Positions 9,152 through 17,084 of a DNA stretch of 64,000 bases are shown one piece after another. The notes beneath the pieces were generated by a model. It searched no databases, had not been told where the DNA came from, and saw only the letters and a list, made by a program, of their open reading frames with translations. The stretch is taken from assembly GCA_947499595.1 (NCBI GenBank), contig CANMOY010000004.1, positions 124,001 through 188,000 of the forward strand. The letters are read 5' to 3'. The DNA comes from an uncultured Mesonia sp. (GTDB taxonomy: Bacteria; Bacteroidota; Bacteroidia; Flavobacteriales; Flavobacteriaceae). The translations under genes and the position numbers were made by a program. Within the stretch, counting starts at the first letter, position 1. Each line of letters starts with the position of its first letter.

Positions 9152-9583
9152 TTGCACACACACACACCTGGGCGTAGATTTAAAGCTGGTGTTGAATTTC
9201 CTCTTAGCATAGACAAATGGGCCGTTTCTACAAACACAGAACCGGGTAATTTAATAATTTATACAGAGCCGGTAGATGCGAATGAACCTATAACTGACCC
9301 TTGTGATAGGATATTAATGGGTATTTTAGCCGATGAATACAGTCCGCAACACATAAGTGACTTCTTAGGTATTAGTTTAGCCGATTTAAATTACTTAATG
9401 AAACAAGAACACCTACAGTTCTTTATAAATTCAATATCTTTATTATATGAATCTTCATTTAGCACCAATGCGATCAATCATTTTCATGAGGCATTGCAAG
9501 ACTATAAAGATTCCCAAAACCCTATAACCGATTTAGAATTTGTTTATAGTAGTTTTGATGATATGCTTGAAAAGGATGCATAA
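9152..9583 (+). pseudogene. N-terminal part of a broken metalloprotease-like (toxin-like) gene
   Basis: The frame reads 143 residues from a TTG at 9152 to a TAA at 9581. After that TAA the same frame stays open into the next fragment (KQNLIDFLVQNNYSDEAFAF...), so the TAA looks like a nonsense mutation, for example CAA to TAA. Just upstream, an ATG at 9123 reads MYLSKKQAIACTHTH in another frame and would join this one if the (CA)6 run at 9155-9167 had one CA unit less. The protein has no signal peptide. I do not recognise a named domain here; the run DFLVQNNYSDEA resembles the region before the protease-like domain in large flavobacterial proteins. Confidence 0.6.
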
Positions 9584-9655
9584 AAGCAAAACCTTATAGA
9601 TTTTTTAGTTCAAAATAATTATAGCGATGAAGCATTTGCTTTTTTACGCGAAGCT

Positions 9656-10393
9656 ATGCCAGCGCTGCAAGACAATGATGGTGATGGACAACCCGATGCA
9701 GAAGTGGATTGGGAGGAGAAGATAATTAGTAAGTTAGTCGGTAAAGAAAAATGTTTAGATGAACATTTGAAAGAGTCCGGTAACAATTTTGTACAAGATT
9801 TATTAGCCAATTTTGAAGGAGATGATTCCGAATTTGGTATAGACATAAGATCAAAAGACCAAGTCTTCTATACAGATGAAAATGGAAATACTACAGATGT
9901 AAATGGTAAAACTATATATACGCCAACGAGCAATATAATTAAAATAGAGATTAGCACTTCTAAAGCAAATAGTAATAGAGCTTTAGAAGTAGTTAGAACT
10001 CTATTACACGAGTATATTCATGCTGATATTTTTAGAAAGTATAATTCTGAGAATGACAATGCTGAACTAGTCAATTTCAGAACCACTTACAATAGTTTTA
10101 AGGATAACAATTTTGAACCTTCACCAGAACATGAAACCATGGCTGCTCTTTATGTAAATTCAATGAAAGAAGCATTAAAAAGTTACCATATGACTGTTAT
10201 GACTGGGGATTATAATTACCTATCGAATAATGGTCAAATTGATCTTGATAATTTCTATGAAGCTTTAGCTTGGCAAGGTTTAAAACATCATGATGTACAG
10301 GCTTGGCAAGATATGCCCCAAAATCAAAAGGATGTTATTAATGATGCTTATCAACAATATATATTTGCATCTACCCACAACTGTCCAAACTAA
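9656..10393 (+). pseudogene. C-terminal metalloprotease-like domain (HExxH), probable toxin C-terminus
   Basis: A 245-residue open frame, in phase with the fragment upstream and separated from it only by the in-frame TAA at 9581. It starts at an internal ATG that is probably not the original start. It contains a DxDxDG-like acidic loop (DNDGDGQPD, residues 5-13) and the zinc-protease motif HEYIH (LLHEYIHADIF, near residue 120). A possible third ligand lies in PEHETMA (near 160). The tail reads WQGLKHHDVQAWQDM...THNCPN. Similar domains end large flavobacterial proteins. The next gene, with a signal peptide, begins 5 bases after the stop. It could still be translated alone as a small protein. 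Confidence 0.6.
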
Positions 10394-10398
10394 TTACT

Positions 10399-10905
10399 AT
10401 GAAAAACTGTATAAGTATTATAATATTCATACTATTTGTAAAATGTACTTTTGCACAAGCGGTATCCAAAAGTCTTTTTTTAGTGGTGGATAGAAGAATA
10501 GATTCTATAATTCAGGAAAACGGAAATTCTAATGTTAAAATCAAATATTACCATGTTAATAAGCGTAAGAATTGGTATTTGAGTCTGCGGCACACTAACT
10601 TTCCAAAGAACTTTCAAAATAATTACAAATATTCATTACCTAAAGAAATGATTACAGAGTTAAAAAGGAAAGGAAACCTAGAGGATATTCAACTTTTTAT
10701 GGCAAAACTAAACGATTTTAATATTAAAGAACTAGGGCAATTTTTTAGTAAACATTATTCCTACTATTATGAATATCTAGAAAAGAATAGAAAAAAGACT
10801 TTTAAACGCTATAACATTTTTATAGTTTTTAAAGCAGACTTAGAAAAAACTTTTGTTCCCTGCTATGAGATGGCATTGTTAAAGAGTAGAATAGAAGTGC
10901 AATAA
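10399..10905 (+). CDS. Small exported protein, candidate immunity partner (family not recognised)
   Basis: A 168-residue protein with a clear signal peptide (residues 1-20, ending CTFAQ) and a basic, Lys/Tyr-rich mature part. I do not recognise the family. It starts 5 bases after the metalloprotease-like reading frame ends, the position where immunity genes sit behind polymorphic toxins. The three later copies of the protease tail are each followed by a small exported protein too. The immunity role is inference from position only. It does not obviously resemble the two paralogues at 11285 and 12284. Confidence 0.6.
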   Translation: MKNCISIIIFILFVKCTFAQAVSKSLFLVVDRRIDSIIQENGNSNVKIKYYHVNKRKNWYLSLRHTNFPKNFQNNYKYSLPKEMITELKRKGNLEDIQLFMAKLNDFNIKELGQFFSKHYSYYYEYLEKNRKKTFKRYNIFIVFKADLEKTFVPCYEMALLKSRIEVQ

Positions 10906-10936
10906 TATTGCGGAAACTATGGGTTGTTCAGCACTC

Positions 10937-10970
10937 GTACTCGTAGATGAAAAATGTCTACTACGAGTAC
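10937..10970. repeat. Inverted repeat between the first and second cassettes
   Basis: GTACTCGTAG (10937-10946) and CTACGAGTAC (10961-10970) are perfect inverted arms with a 14-base spacer. An alternative inner pairing, GTAGA with TCTAC (10943-10947 with 10957-10961), is also possible. It has no T-run, so it is not a typical terminator. It lies exactly where remnant two begins and may mark a junction. Confidence 0.6.
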
Positions 10971-11310
10971 TTGTGTTTTACAACGAATAGGTTTTAAGGA
11001 TAAATGCAAAGTATACCTAATGATTTCAAAAGTTGTCAATTTAATACACGCATTTAAGGTTGGTCCTACCGCTATACTTAAAGTCTACCCCAACTCAGTA
11101 AGCTTAAAGGCAGCTTATTTTATTACTTTAATAAAAAATGCTTTAAAAGATATTGATAATTACCAACATTCCGATGCATTTTACAACGCTATTGCGTGGA
11201 TAGGTTTTAAAAATACAGAGGCGTGGAATGATCCTTCTGTAAACCAAGCACAAATTGATTCAATAATAAATAATGCTATTTCAAATGAGACACATAACTG
11301 TCCTAATTAA
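10954..11310 (+). pseudogene. Second, truncated copy of the protease-like C-terminus
   Basis: The open frame gives 118 residues, but only the part from about 11101 on resembles the tail of the gene ending at 10393: LKAAYF..LIKNALKD against MAALYVNSMKEALKS, FYNAIAWIGFKNTEAWND against FYEALAWQGLKHHDVQAWQD, and the identical end THNCPN. The HExxH part is absent, so it cannot be an active protease. The first 45 or so residues look like unrelated sequence read by chance. The next small exported protein gene overlaps its last 26 bases. Confidence 0.6.
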
Positions 11311-11737
11311 TTTTCTTTTGCTTATATGGTTTCAGGGCTTTACACAGGAAATCGTTATTCCGAAAGATACTATTTATCATAAATATAAACCGAATGATGG
11401 CTCATTACCTCATTACAGGGGAATAAAATTTAGAAATAAGAATGGTCTTAATTTTAATTTGTATGAAGGTAATGGCCTAATTTATCCAAATAGTGAAGAG
11501 TCAGACACATTGCCTATGAAAGACTTGCAGTACTATCATTTTACCGAGTTAAAACATCTAGATAGTCTGGGGAGACAATGGTATAGAAAAAATTTGAATT
11601 TACTTCAGAAAAAATGGGGTGAAATTTTTCCACCTCATGACAAGAACGGGAAGTTCGTAACCTATCTAATCGAGGACTGCGGTGATCATTTTATTAAATA
11701 CAGGGTCTATTGGCGTAATGAACATACGATAGATTGA
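11285..11737 (+). CDS. Small exported protein, candidate immunity partner (paralogue of 12284)
   Basis: A 150-residue protein with a signal peptide (MRHITVLIN...GFTQ). I chose the ATG at 11285 because the next cassette starts at the equivalent place; an ATG at 11273 is possible. It overlaps the end of the protease-tail remnant by 26 bases. The mature part is clearly related to the protein at 12284: both have KDTIY near the start, a YP..E..DTL..K.L..YHF segment, an NG.F..Y.IE segment and end in YWRNE or FWRNE. The family is not one I can name. Confidence 0.65.
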   Translation: MRHITVLINFLLLIWFQGFTQEIVIPKDTIYHKYKPNDGSLPHYRGIKFRNKNGLNFNLYEGNGLIYPNSEESDTLPMKDLQYYHFTELKHLDSLGRQWYRKNLNLLQKKWGEIFPPHDKNGKFVTYLIEDCGDHFIKYRVYWRNEHTID

Positions 11738-11742
11738 TAGTT

Positions 11743-11781
11743 AATGCCATTACAAATGAAACACATAATTGTATTAATTAG
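11743..11781 (+). pseudogene. Third, minimal copy of the protease-like tail
   Basis: The frame from 11743 reads NAITNETHNCIN and a stop, matching the end of remnant two (NAISNETHNCPN) at protein and DNA level. Only the last 12 codons remain. The downstream small gene overlaps it by 26 bases, exactly as in the previous cassette. Confidence 0.6.
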
Positions 11782-12168
11782 TTTACTTTTATTTATAGGA
11801 TTAAAAGGACTTGCACAAAAGAAAATTTGCATTTGTTTAGCCGAAAATACCAAGCACATTAAAATGGAAATGAGCAAAGACTCTACCCGTGCTAGTTTTT
11901 CTATTGTTAAACCCGGGATCGAGCTATGGAAGAATATAAGGAAAGAGGGCCCTATCATTATCCAACGTTTAAAATAGGATATGTAGCTGGAAAATTCTAT
12001 CAATTACAATCTTTAGAACTTAATGATTGTGCTTTAAAATTATCTGTAGAAAAGTTTAGGCAAAGAGATTTTGAATATCCAAAAGGTATAGGAAGCAACA
12101 GTCTTATTTTTATTAAAAAGAAATCTGACAGTACGTATCTTGTGTGGGATGCCATATCTTTAGATTAA
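11756..12168 (+). pseudogene. Frameshifted small exported protein gene (third cassette)
   Basis: The first frame begins MKHIIVLISLLLFIGLKGLAQ, a signal peptide homologous in sequence to the one at 11285, and runs to a stop at 11977. From about 11926 the next frame over is open to 12168 (KERGPYHYPTFKIGYVAGKF...). Joining them at about 11926-11950 gives a protein of roughly 137 residues, the same size as its neighbours. A single-base indel therefore seems to have broken it, unless a sequencing error is present. Family not recognised. Confidence 0.55.
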
Positions 12169-12297
12169 CACCTTTTAGAAAAACAGTTAAATACTGCTGA
12201 TATAAAAGCTTGGCAACTAAAATCTCCACAAGAACAACAAGCAATAAAAGATCAAATTACTAATATGAAAAACACTTTTCCCAATGGCTGCAATTAA
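12169..12297 (+). pseudogene. Fourth copy of the protease-like tail
   Basis: Directly after the stop at 12166-12168 the same frame reads HLLEKQLNTADIKAWQLKSP, then QEQQAIKDQITNMKNTFPNGCN and a stop at 12295. DIKAWQ..SPQEQQAIKD matches DVQAWQ..PQNQKDVIND in the full copy, and the end NGCN parallels HNCPN. There is no start of its own. The next small gene overlaps its last 14 bases. Confidence 0.55.
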
Positions 12298-12712
12298 AAT
12301 TTTAAGTTTACTATTGATTTTATGCCCGATACTTTCTTTCGGGCAAAAATCAATGTATAAGAAAGATACTATTTACGTGAGGTTTGAAAAGAATGAAGCC
12401 AATAGAAAAATTACAAACTGGGATTATCAAAAAAAGATTGGAGTCTATTTTAGTATCAAAGATAAAAGCAGCAAACATTTGAGCTTGTTTTATCCCTACT
12501 CAGAAAAAGCGGATACACTCTGTATAAAACATTTAAAAGATTACCATTTTTCTGATTTAGAAGAAATCAATGAAAAAAGAAACCGTTGGATTTTTGACAA
12601 TAAAAGGCCTCCGGCCACTAGAAACGGAGTTTTCCAAAATTATGTGATTGAGGTGATTTCAGATAAGAAGTTTGTGAAATACCCGGTATTTTGGAGAAAT
12701 GAGCGGATATGA
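12284..12712 (+). CDS. Small exported protein, candidate immunity partner (paralogue of 11285)
   Basis: A 142-residue protein with a signal peptide (MAAIKILSLLLIL...LSFGQ). The mature part shares KKDTIY, YPYSEKADTL, KDYHFSDLEE, NGVFQNYVIE and FWRNER with the protein at 11285, so the two are paralogues. It overlaps the fourth protease-tail remnant by 14 bases. No known family is recognised. The region 12713-13006 after it is AT-rich with only a weak AGACTT/AAGTCT hairpin at 12962-12975. Confidence 0.65.
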   Translation: MAAIKILSLLLILCPILSFGQKSMYKKDTIYVRFEKNEANRKITNWDYQKKIGVYFSIKDKSSKHLSLFYPYSEKADTLCIKHLKDYHFSDLEEINEKRNRWIFDNKRPPATRNGVFQNYVIEVISDKKFVKYPVFWRNERI

Positions 12713-13006
12713 CGATGCTTAGTAAATAGTTAAGGACAACCTTTTACTCTTTTAACATCTACTAAATACAACTATTTCTTTTAAGCTGTTTTTCTATTTG
12801 TTTCCGAATTACACTTAGTTCATAATAAAGCTAAGCACGTAATTCAAAAGCCTAAAGTAATTTAAGAGACTAGATAAGAGCGACGTATTGTTTATCTTAA
12901 ATCGGTTGAAATTATTAAATCCTTTGTACGTTAGGCTTAGAACGGTATAACTTAAATCGAGAGACTTAAAAGTCTTTATTTAATGTGGAAGAGGTATATC
13001 TAAACA

Positions 13007-13336
13007 TTAGTCGCTTTTCATCTGTTCATATAAAGTATATAAGCGCTCCACTTCGTTTATAAAAACGTGTACACTAACATTTCCTCCTTTACGGATGTAT
13101 TCTTTTTGGTTAAAGAAAACCAATAAACAAGGAACTTGAAACACCTGAAAATGGGCAGCGATTTCGGGGTGCATTTCGGCAGCTATTTCAAGAAACTCCA
13201 TTTTAGGAAAGTTTTCGGTTACCGCAGCTCTAATTTTAGGCTTAAGACTGTGGCAAACACTGCATTGTTTTCCGCTAAAATACAATAATAGCGGCTGCCC
13301 AAAATCTATTTTTTGTTTTATATCAACTAAGCGCAT
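13007..13336 (-). CDS. Thioredoxin-family protein
   Basis: A 109-residue thioredoxin-fold protein with a CSVC active site (GKQCSVCHSLKP, residues 22-33) in place of the classical CGPC, and the cis-proline region VFQVPCLLVF. It has no signal peptide, so it is probably cytosolic. It is likely a dithiol oxidoreductase or chaperone-like thioredoxin; its partner is unknown. It stands alone between the accessory island and the divergent ettA gene. Confidence 0.82.
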   Translation of the reverse strand: MRLVDIKQKIDFGQPLLLYFSGKQCSVCHSLKPKIRAAVTENFPKMEFLEIAAEMHPEIAAHFQVFQVPCLLVFFNQKEYIRKGGNVSVHVFINEVERLYTLYEQMKSD

Positions 13337-13415
13337 AGCGTTATTTTTACTACAAAAATAAAGTTTCTTTTCTTGAAGGCTTTATTATTTTCATCAACTT
13401 ATTTTTTAGATATTT

Positions 13416-13499
13416 GCGTTAGCGATAGCAGTGACATCCTTTTTAGGTATTTTACCTAAAAAGATACAACGAATAGCGCGACCCTAAATAGGGTAACGC
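13416..13499. repeat. Branched palindromic element (REP-like or structured RNA candidate)
   Basis: An outer pair GCGTTA (13416-13421) / TAACGC (13494-13499) encloses a perfect 11-base stem CTTTTTAGGTA/TACCTAAAAAG (13439-13449 with 13453-13463) and a second hairpin ACCCTA/TAGGGT (13481-13494). Together they could form a three-way junction. The motif order (GCGATAGC, CATCCTTTTT, AAAAAGATA, GCGCGACCC, AACGCCC) resembles a palindromic element I recall from intergenic regions of other flavobacteria. It lies between the divergent thioredoxin and ettA genes. Confidence 0.55.
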
Positions 13500-13527
13500 C
13501 CAAATTAACAGCTTTAAATATATTATC

Positions 13528-15222
13528 ATGGCAGATGACAAAAAGGTGATTTTTTCTATGTCTGGGGTAACCAAGACCTATAAAAATGCGAATACACCGG
13601 TATTAAAGAACATTTATTTGAGCTTCTTTTATGGAGCTAAAATCGGAATTTTAGGTTTAAACGGTTCGGGTAAATCTACTTTGCTACGCATTATTGCTGG
13701 CGAAGAAAAAAACTACCAAGGTGATGTGGTATTTTCTCAGGGCTACTCGGTGGGTTATTTACCCCAAGAACCCGAGTTAGATGAAGATAAAACCGTGCTT
13801 GAAGTGGTAAAAGAAGGGGTTGCCGAAACGGTGAAAATCCTTGATGAATATAACGCAATCAATGATCAATTTGCATTGCCAGAGGTGTATGAAGATGCCG
13901 AAAAAATGGAAAAGTTAATGGATAAGCAAGCCAAGTTACAAGATGCTATAGATGCAAGCAATGCTTGGGAAATTGATACTAAGCTAGAAATTGCTATGGA
14001 TGCTTTAAGAACCCCAGATTCTGATAAAAAAATTGGGGTGCTTTCTGGTGGTGAAAGACGCCGCGTGGCACTTTGCCGCTTGCTGTTAAAAGAACCCGAT
14101 GTGCTATTGCTTGATGAGCCTACCAACCATTTAGATGCCGAGTCGGTACATTGGCTAGAGCACCATTTACAGCAATACAAAGGCACGGTGATTGCCGTCA
14201 CCCACGACCGTTACTTCTTAGATAATGTGGCCGGATGGATATTAGAATTAGATCGTGGTGAGGGTATCCCTTGGAAGGGGAATTATTCGTCGTGGTTAGA
14301 CCAAAAGTCTAAACGAATGGCGCAAGAGCAAAAAGCTGCTTCGAAACGTCAAAAAACCCTTGAGCGTGAGTTAGAATGGGTGCGTATGGCGCCTAAAGGT
14401 AGACAGGCCAAGCAAAAAGCACGTTTAAATAATTATGATAAGTTGCTGAGTCAAGACCAAAAGCAAATGGATGAAAAATTGGAAATTTACATTCCAAACG
14501 GTCCGCGTTTAGGTACAAACGTGATAGAAGCCAATGGTGTAAGCAAAGCTTATGGAGATAAATTGTTGTATGAAGACTTGAACTTTAATTTACCCCAGGC
14601 TGGTATTGTGGGTATCATAGGTCCTAATGGGGCAGGAAAAACTACTATTTTTAAAATGATAATGGGTGAAGAAACACCAGATAAAGGATCTTTTAAAGTA
14701 GGGGAGACGGCCAAAATTGCTTATGTTGATCAAAGTCATTCTAATATTGATCCCGAGAAAACCATTTGGCAAAACTTTAGCGATGAGCAAGAATTAGTTA
14801 TGATGGGAGGTCGCGAGGTGAACTCTAGAGCTTACTTGAGCCGATTCAATTTTAGTGGAAGCGAGCAAAATAAAAAGGTTAATATGCTTTCTGGTGGTGA
14901 ACGTAACCGTTTGCATTTGGCTATGACCCTAAAAGAAGAGGGGAACGTTTTGTTATTAGATGAGCCCACCAACGATTTAGATGTAAATACTTTACGTGCG
15001 CTTGAGGAAGGATTAGAAAATTTTGCAGGTTGTGCCGTAGTAATCTCACACGACCGTTGGTTTTTAGATAGAATTTGTACACATATTTTAGCTTTTGAGG
15101 GTGACTCTCAAGTATATTTCTTTGAAGGAAGCTTCTCTGAATATGAAGAAAATAAGAAAAAACGTCTAGGCGGAGACTTAATGCCAAAACGTATAAAATA
15201 CAAACGATTAACACGGGACTAA
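13528..15222 (+). CDS. ettA: Energy-dependent translational throttle protein EttA (ABC-F)
   Basis: A 564-residue ABC-F ATPase with two nucleotide-binding domains and no membrane segments. ABC-F proteins of this type bind the ribosomal E site and gate the first elongation step according to ATP/ADP. Walker A motifs are GLNGSGKST (43-51) and GPNGAGKTT (about 365). Signature motifs are LSGGERRR and LSGGERNR, and the Walker B segments are LLLDEPTNHLD and LLLDEPTNDLD. The linker and arm regions fit EttA by length. It ends in a strong terminator. Confidence 0.93.
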   Translation: MADDKKVIFSMSGVTKTYKNANTPVLKNIYLSFFYGAKIGILGLNGSGKSTLLRIIAGEEKNYQGDVVFSQGYSVGYLPQEPELDEDKTVLEVVKEGVAETVKILDEYNAINDQFALPEVYEDAEKMEKLMDKQAKLQDAIDASNAWEIDTKLEIAMDALRTPDSDKKIGVLSGGERRRVALCRLLLKEPDVLLLDEPTNHLDAESVHWLEHHLQQYKGTVIAVTHDRYFLDNVAGWILELDRGEGIPWKGNYSSWLDQKSKRMAQEQKAASKRQKTLERELEWVRMAPKGRQAKQKARLNNYDKLLSQDQKQMDEKLEIYIPNGPRLGTNVIEANGVSKAYGDKLLYEDLNFNLPQAGIVGIIGPNGAGKTTIFKMIMGEETPDKGSFKVGETAKIAYVDQSHSNIDPEKTIWQNFSDEQELVMMGGREVNSRAYLSRFNFSGSEQNKKVNMLSGGERNRLHLAMTLKEEGNVLLLDEPTNDLDVNTLRALEEGLENFAGCAVVISHDRWFLDRICTHILAFEGDSQVYFFEGSFSEYEENKKKRLGGDLMPKRIKYKRLTRD

Positions 15223-15242
15223 TTTCTAAATTGATCTTTTAT

Positions 15243-15276
15243 AAAAAGGCTGCTTTATTTTAAAGCAGCCCTTTTT
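15243..15276 (+). terminator. Terminator of ettA
   Basis: GGCTGCTTTA (15248-15257) pairs with TAAAGCAGCC (15261-15270) around a 3-base loop, followed by CTTTTT. The remaining gap to 15441 is AT-rich and holds no gene that I can see. Confidence 0.85.
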
Positions 15277-15441
15277 GTTTTATTGTAATTCTTAATAGAA
15301 AATAAATGTCTTGAGCTTGGTTTTGATTTTTAGACCTCTTTTTTTAATGGGTCAAGAAAATGGAAAGCTATAAGTTAGGATGACGAATAGTTATAATCAA
15401 TTTTTTAAATTATCAATTGATTCCTAAGTACAAAATCGAGT

Positions 15442-15481
15442 AAAAAAATAGGCTCAAATTAAAGGTGCAATTTGAGCCTAT
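15442..15481 (-). terminator. Terminator of the beta-barrel protein gene
   Basis: ATAGGCTCAAATT (15448-15460) pairs with AATTTGAGCCTAT (15469-15481). On the minus strand the stem is followed by a T-run (plus-strand A-run 15442-15447). Confidence 0.8.
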
Positions 15482-15509
15482 TCATTAATTTAGTTGTAGC
15501 CTGTTAGCT

Positions 15510-16106
15510 TTAAAACTTAAAGGATAAACTTAGAATTAATTCACTTTGATCAATATTTAAGCGATTTAACTCTGGTGTATTGTTAAAGTTATTTTGTAAA
15601 AACTCAACCTCATTGTCGCTAAAGCCACGAGAGTAACGCAAATCTATACCAAAATCTCCCAACTGCACCCCAGCACCAGCGTGCAAGCCTAAGCTCCAAT
15701 CTTCATTAGGTTTTTCTAAATCTTTATTACCAAATTTACTGTCTAGATTATACTGTAAATTGGGACCCGCAAAAACATGCAATGGGCCTATCAGTTTTAA
15801 GCCTACTAAAACGGGAACGTCAAGACGTTGCAATTCAAAGTCTACCCCGTCATATTCACTTTGTGTTTTGGTGTAAATTAGCTCAGGTCTTAAGTAAATC
15901 GGACTTAAGTTAATATTCCCAAAAACCCCAATGTGGTACCCAACGCCTGCTTCGGCTTCAAATTTGGCATCATTGCTCAGGTTTTTTAATTCACCATTCG
16001 TGTTTTGACTTAGACCAGCTTTAATTCCCCATCCGTTTTCATCGGTTTGTGCCCATCCGCTAAGGCATAGCAAAATTATGATAAGGCTTACAAAATTTTT
16101 AAACAT
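15510..16106 (-). CDS. Outer-membrane beta-barrel protein (PorT/OmpX-like)
   Basis: A 198-residue protein with a signal peptide (residues 1-19, ending GWAQ). Alternating strands such as GWGIKAGLS, YHIGVFGNINL, LYLRPELIYT-like and LIGPLHVFAGPNLQYN follow, and it ends in an aromatic C-terminal strand (LILSLSFKF). This is the pattern of a small 8-stranded porin-family barrel (outer membrane protein beta-barrel domain). It lies only 4 bases downstream of the transketolase gene and may be co-transcribed. No specific function can be given. Confidence 0.8.
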   Translation of the reverse strand: MFKNFVSLIIILLCLSGWAQTDENGWGIKAGLSQNTNGELKNLSNDAKFEAEAGVGYHIGVFGNINLSPIYLRPELIYTKTQSEYDGVDFELQRLDVPVLVGLKLIGPLHVFAGPNLQYNLDSKFGNKDLEKPNEDWSLGLHAGAGVQLGDFGIDLRYSRGFSDNEVEFLQNNFNNTPELNRLNIDQSELILSLSFKF

Positions 16107-16110
16107 GGTT

Positions 16111-17064
16111 TTATTTTCTTTGGATTACTTTTTTACTTGCAGCAACAATAGACTTAGCATTGAGTCCGTATTTCTCCATTAATTGCTCGGGAGTTCCGCT
16201 TTCTCCAAAGGTATCCTTAGTGGCGATAAATTCCTGTGGGTTTGGGTATTCTGTGCTTAAAACACGTGCTACACTTTCTCCTAAACCACCTAAATAATTA
16301 TGCTCTTCGGCGGTGACTACACATCCTGTTTTTTTAACCGAGGCAATAATAGCATCTGCATCAAGCGGTTTTATGGTGTGTATGTTAATCACTTCTGCGG
16401 TAATTCCCTCTTCTGCTAAGGTTTCGGCTGCCTGTAATGCTTCCCAAACTAAATGACCTGTTGCTACTATTGTAACGTCGTTTCCTTCGGTTAATTGTAC
16501 TGCTTTACCAATTTCAAAATTTTGGTCTTCTGGAGTAAAATTAGCTACTTTTGGTCTTCCAAAACGCAAATAAACAGGACCGTCGTGTTCAGCAATAGCT
16601 AAAGTTGCTGCCTTGGTTTGATTATAATCACAGGTATTAATTACCGTCATACCTGGTAACATTTTCATAAGCCCCAAATCTTCTAAAATTTGGTGAGTGG
16701 CGCCATCTTCGCCCAACGTTAGACCAGCGTGCGAAGCGCAAATTTTTACATTTTTACCTGAGTATGCCACACTTTGTCTAATCTGGTCATACACACGTCC
16801 TGTTGAAAAGTTTGCGAAAGTACCAGTAAAAGGAATTTTACCACCTATGGTCATACCTGCCGCCATTCCAATCATATTTGCCTCTGCAATGCCCACCTGA
16901 AAGAAGCGCTCTGGGTGGTTATTTTTAAATGCATCCATTTTAAGTGAACCCGTAAGGTCTGCACAAAGGGCTACCACATTTTCATTCTTTTTTCCTAATT
17001 CTTCCAAACCGGCTCCAAATCCAGAACGGGTGTCTTTTTTGCCAGTGTCTATATATTTTTTCAT
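16111..17064 (-). CDS. Transketolase, C-terminal subunit
   Basis: A 317-residue protein with the pyrimidine-binding and C-terminal domains of a transketolase. Typical segments are RSGFGAGLEELG, FFQVGIAEANMIGMAAG (with the catalytic Glu), ASHAGLTLGEDGATHQ and YLRFGRPKV. It pairs with the separate N-terminal subunit gene just upstream to form one enzyme of the non-oxidative pentose phosphate pathway. Split transketolases are common in Bacteroidetes. It could also be read as a DXS-like or generic family protein, but the adjacent half makes transketolase likely. Confidence 0.9.
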   Translation of the reverse strand: MKKYIDTGKKDTRSGFGAGLEELGKKNENVVALCADLTGSLKMDAFKNNHPERFFQVGIAEANMIGMAAGMTIGGKIPFTGTFANFSTGRVYDQIRQSVAYSGKNVKICASHAGLTLGEDGATHQILEDLGLMKMLPGMTVINTCDYNQTKAATLAIAEHDGPVYLRFGRPKVANFTPEDQNFEIGKAVQLTEGNDVTIVATGHLVWEALQAAETLAEEGITAEVINIHTIKPLDADAIIASVKKTGCVVTAEEHNYLGGLGESVARVLSTEYPNPQEFIATKDTFGESGTPEQLMEKYGLNAKSIVAASKKVIQRK

Positions 17065-17084
17065 GATTTTGTCCTTTTTAAAAA

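Noticed and set aside
9581..9583. TAA recoding (readthrough) to keep the protease gene intact
   Set aside because: No structure or known recoding signal follows, and other parts of the same locus are also broken, so gene decay is simpler.
13866..14201. Antisense open frame of 111 codons inside ettA
   Set aside because: It is a mirror of a strongly conserved coding sequence, has no promoter or start context, and its residue make-up follows from the EttA codons.
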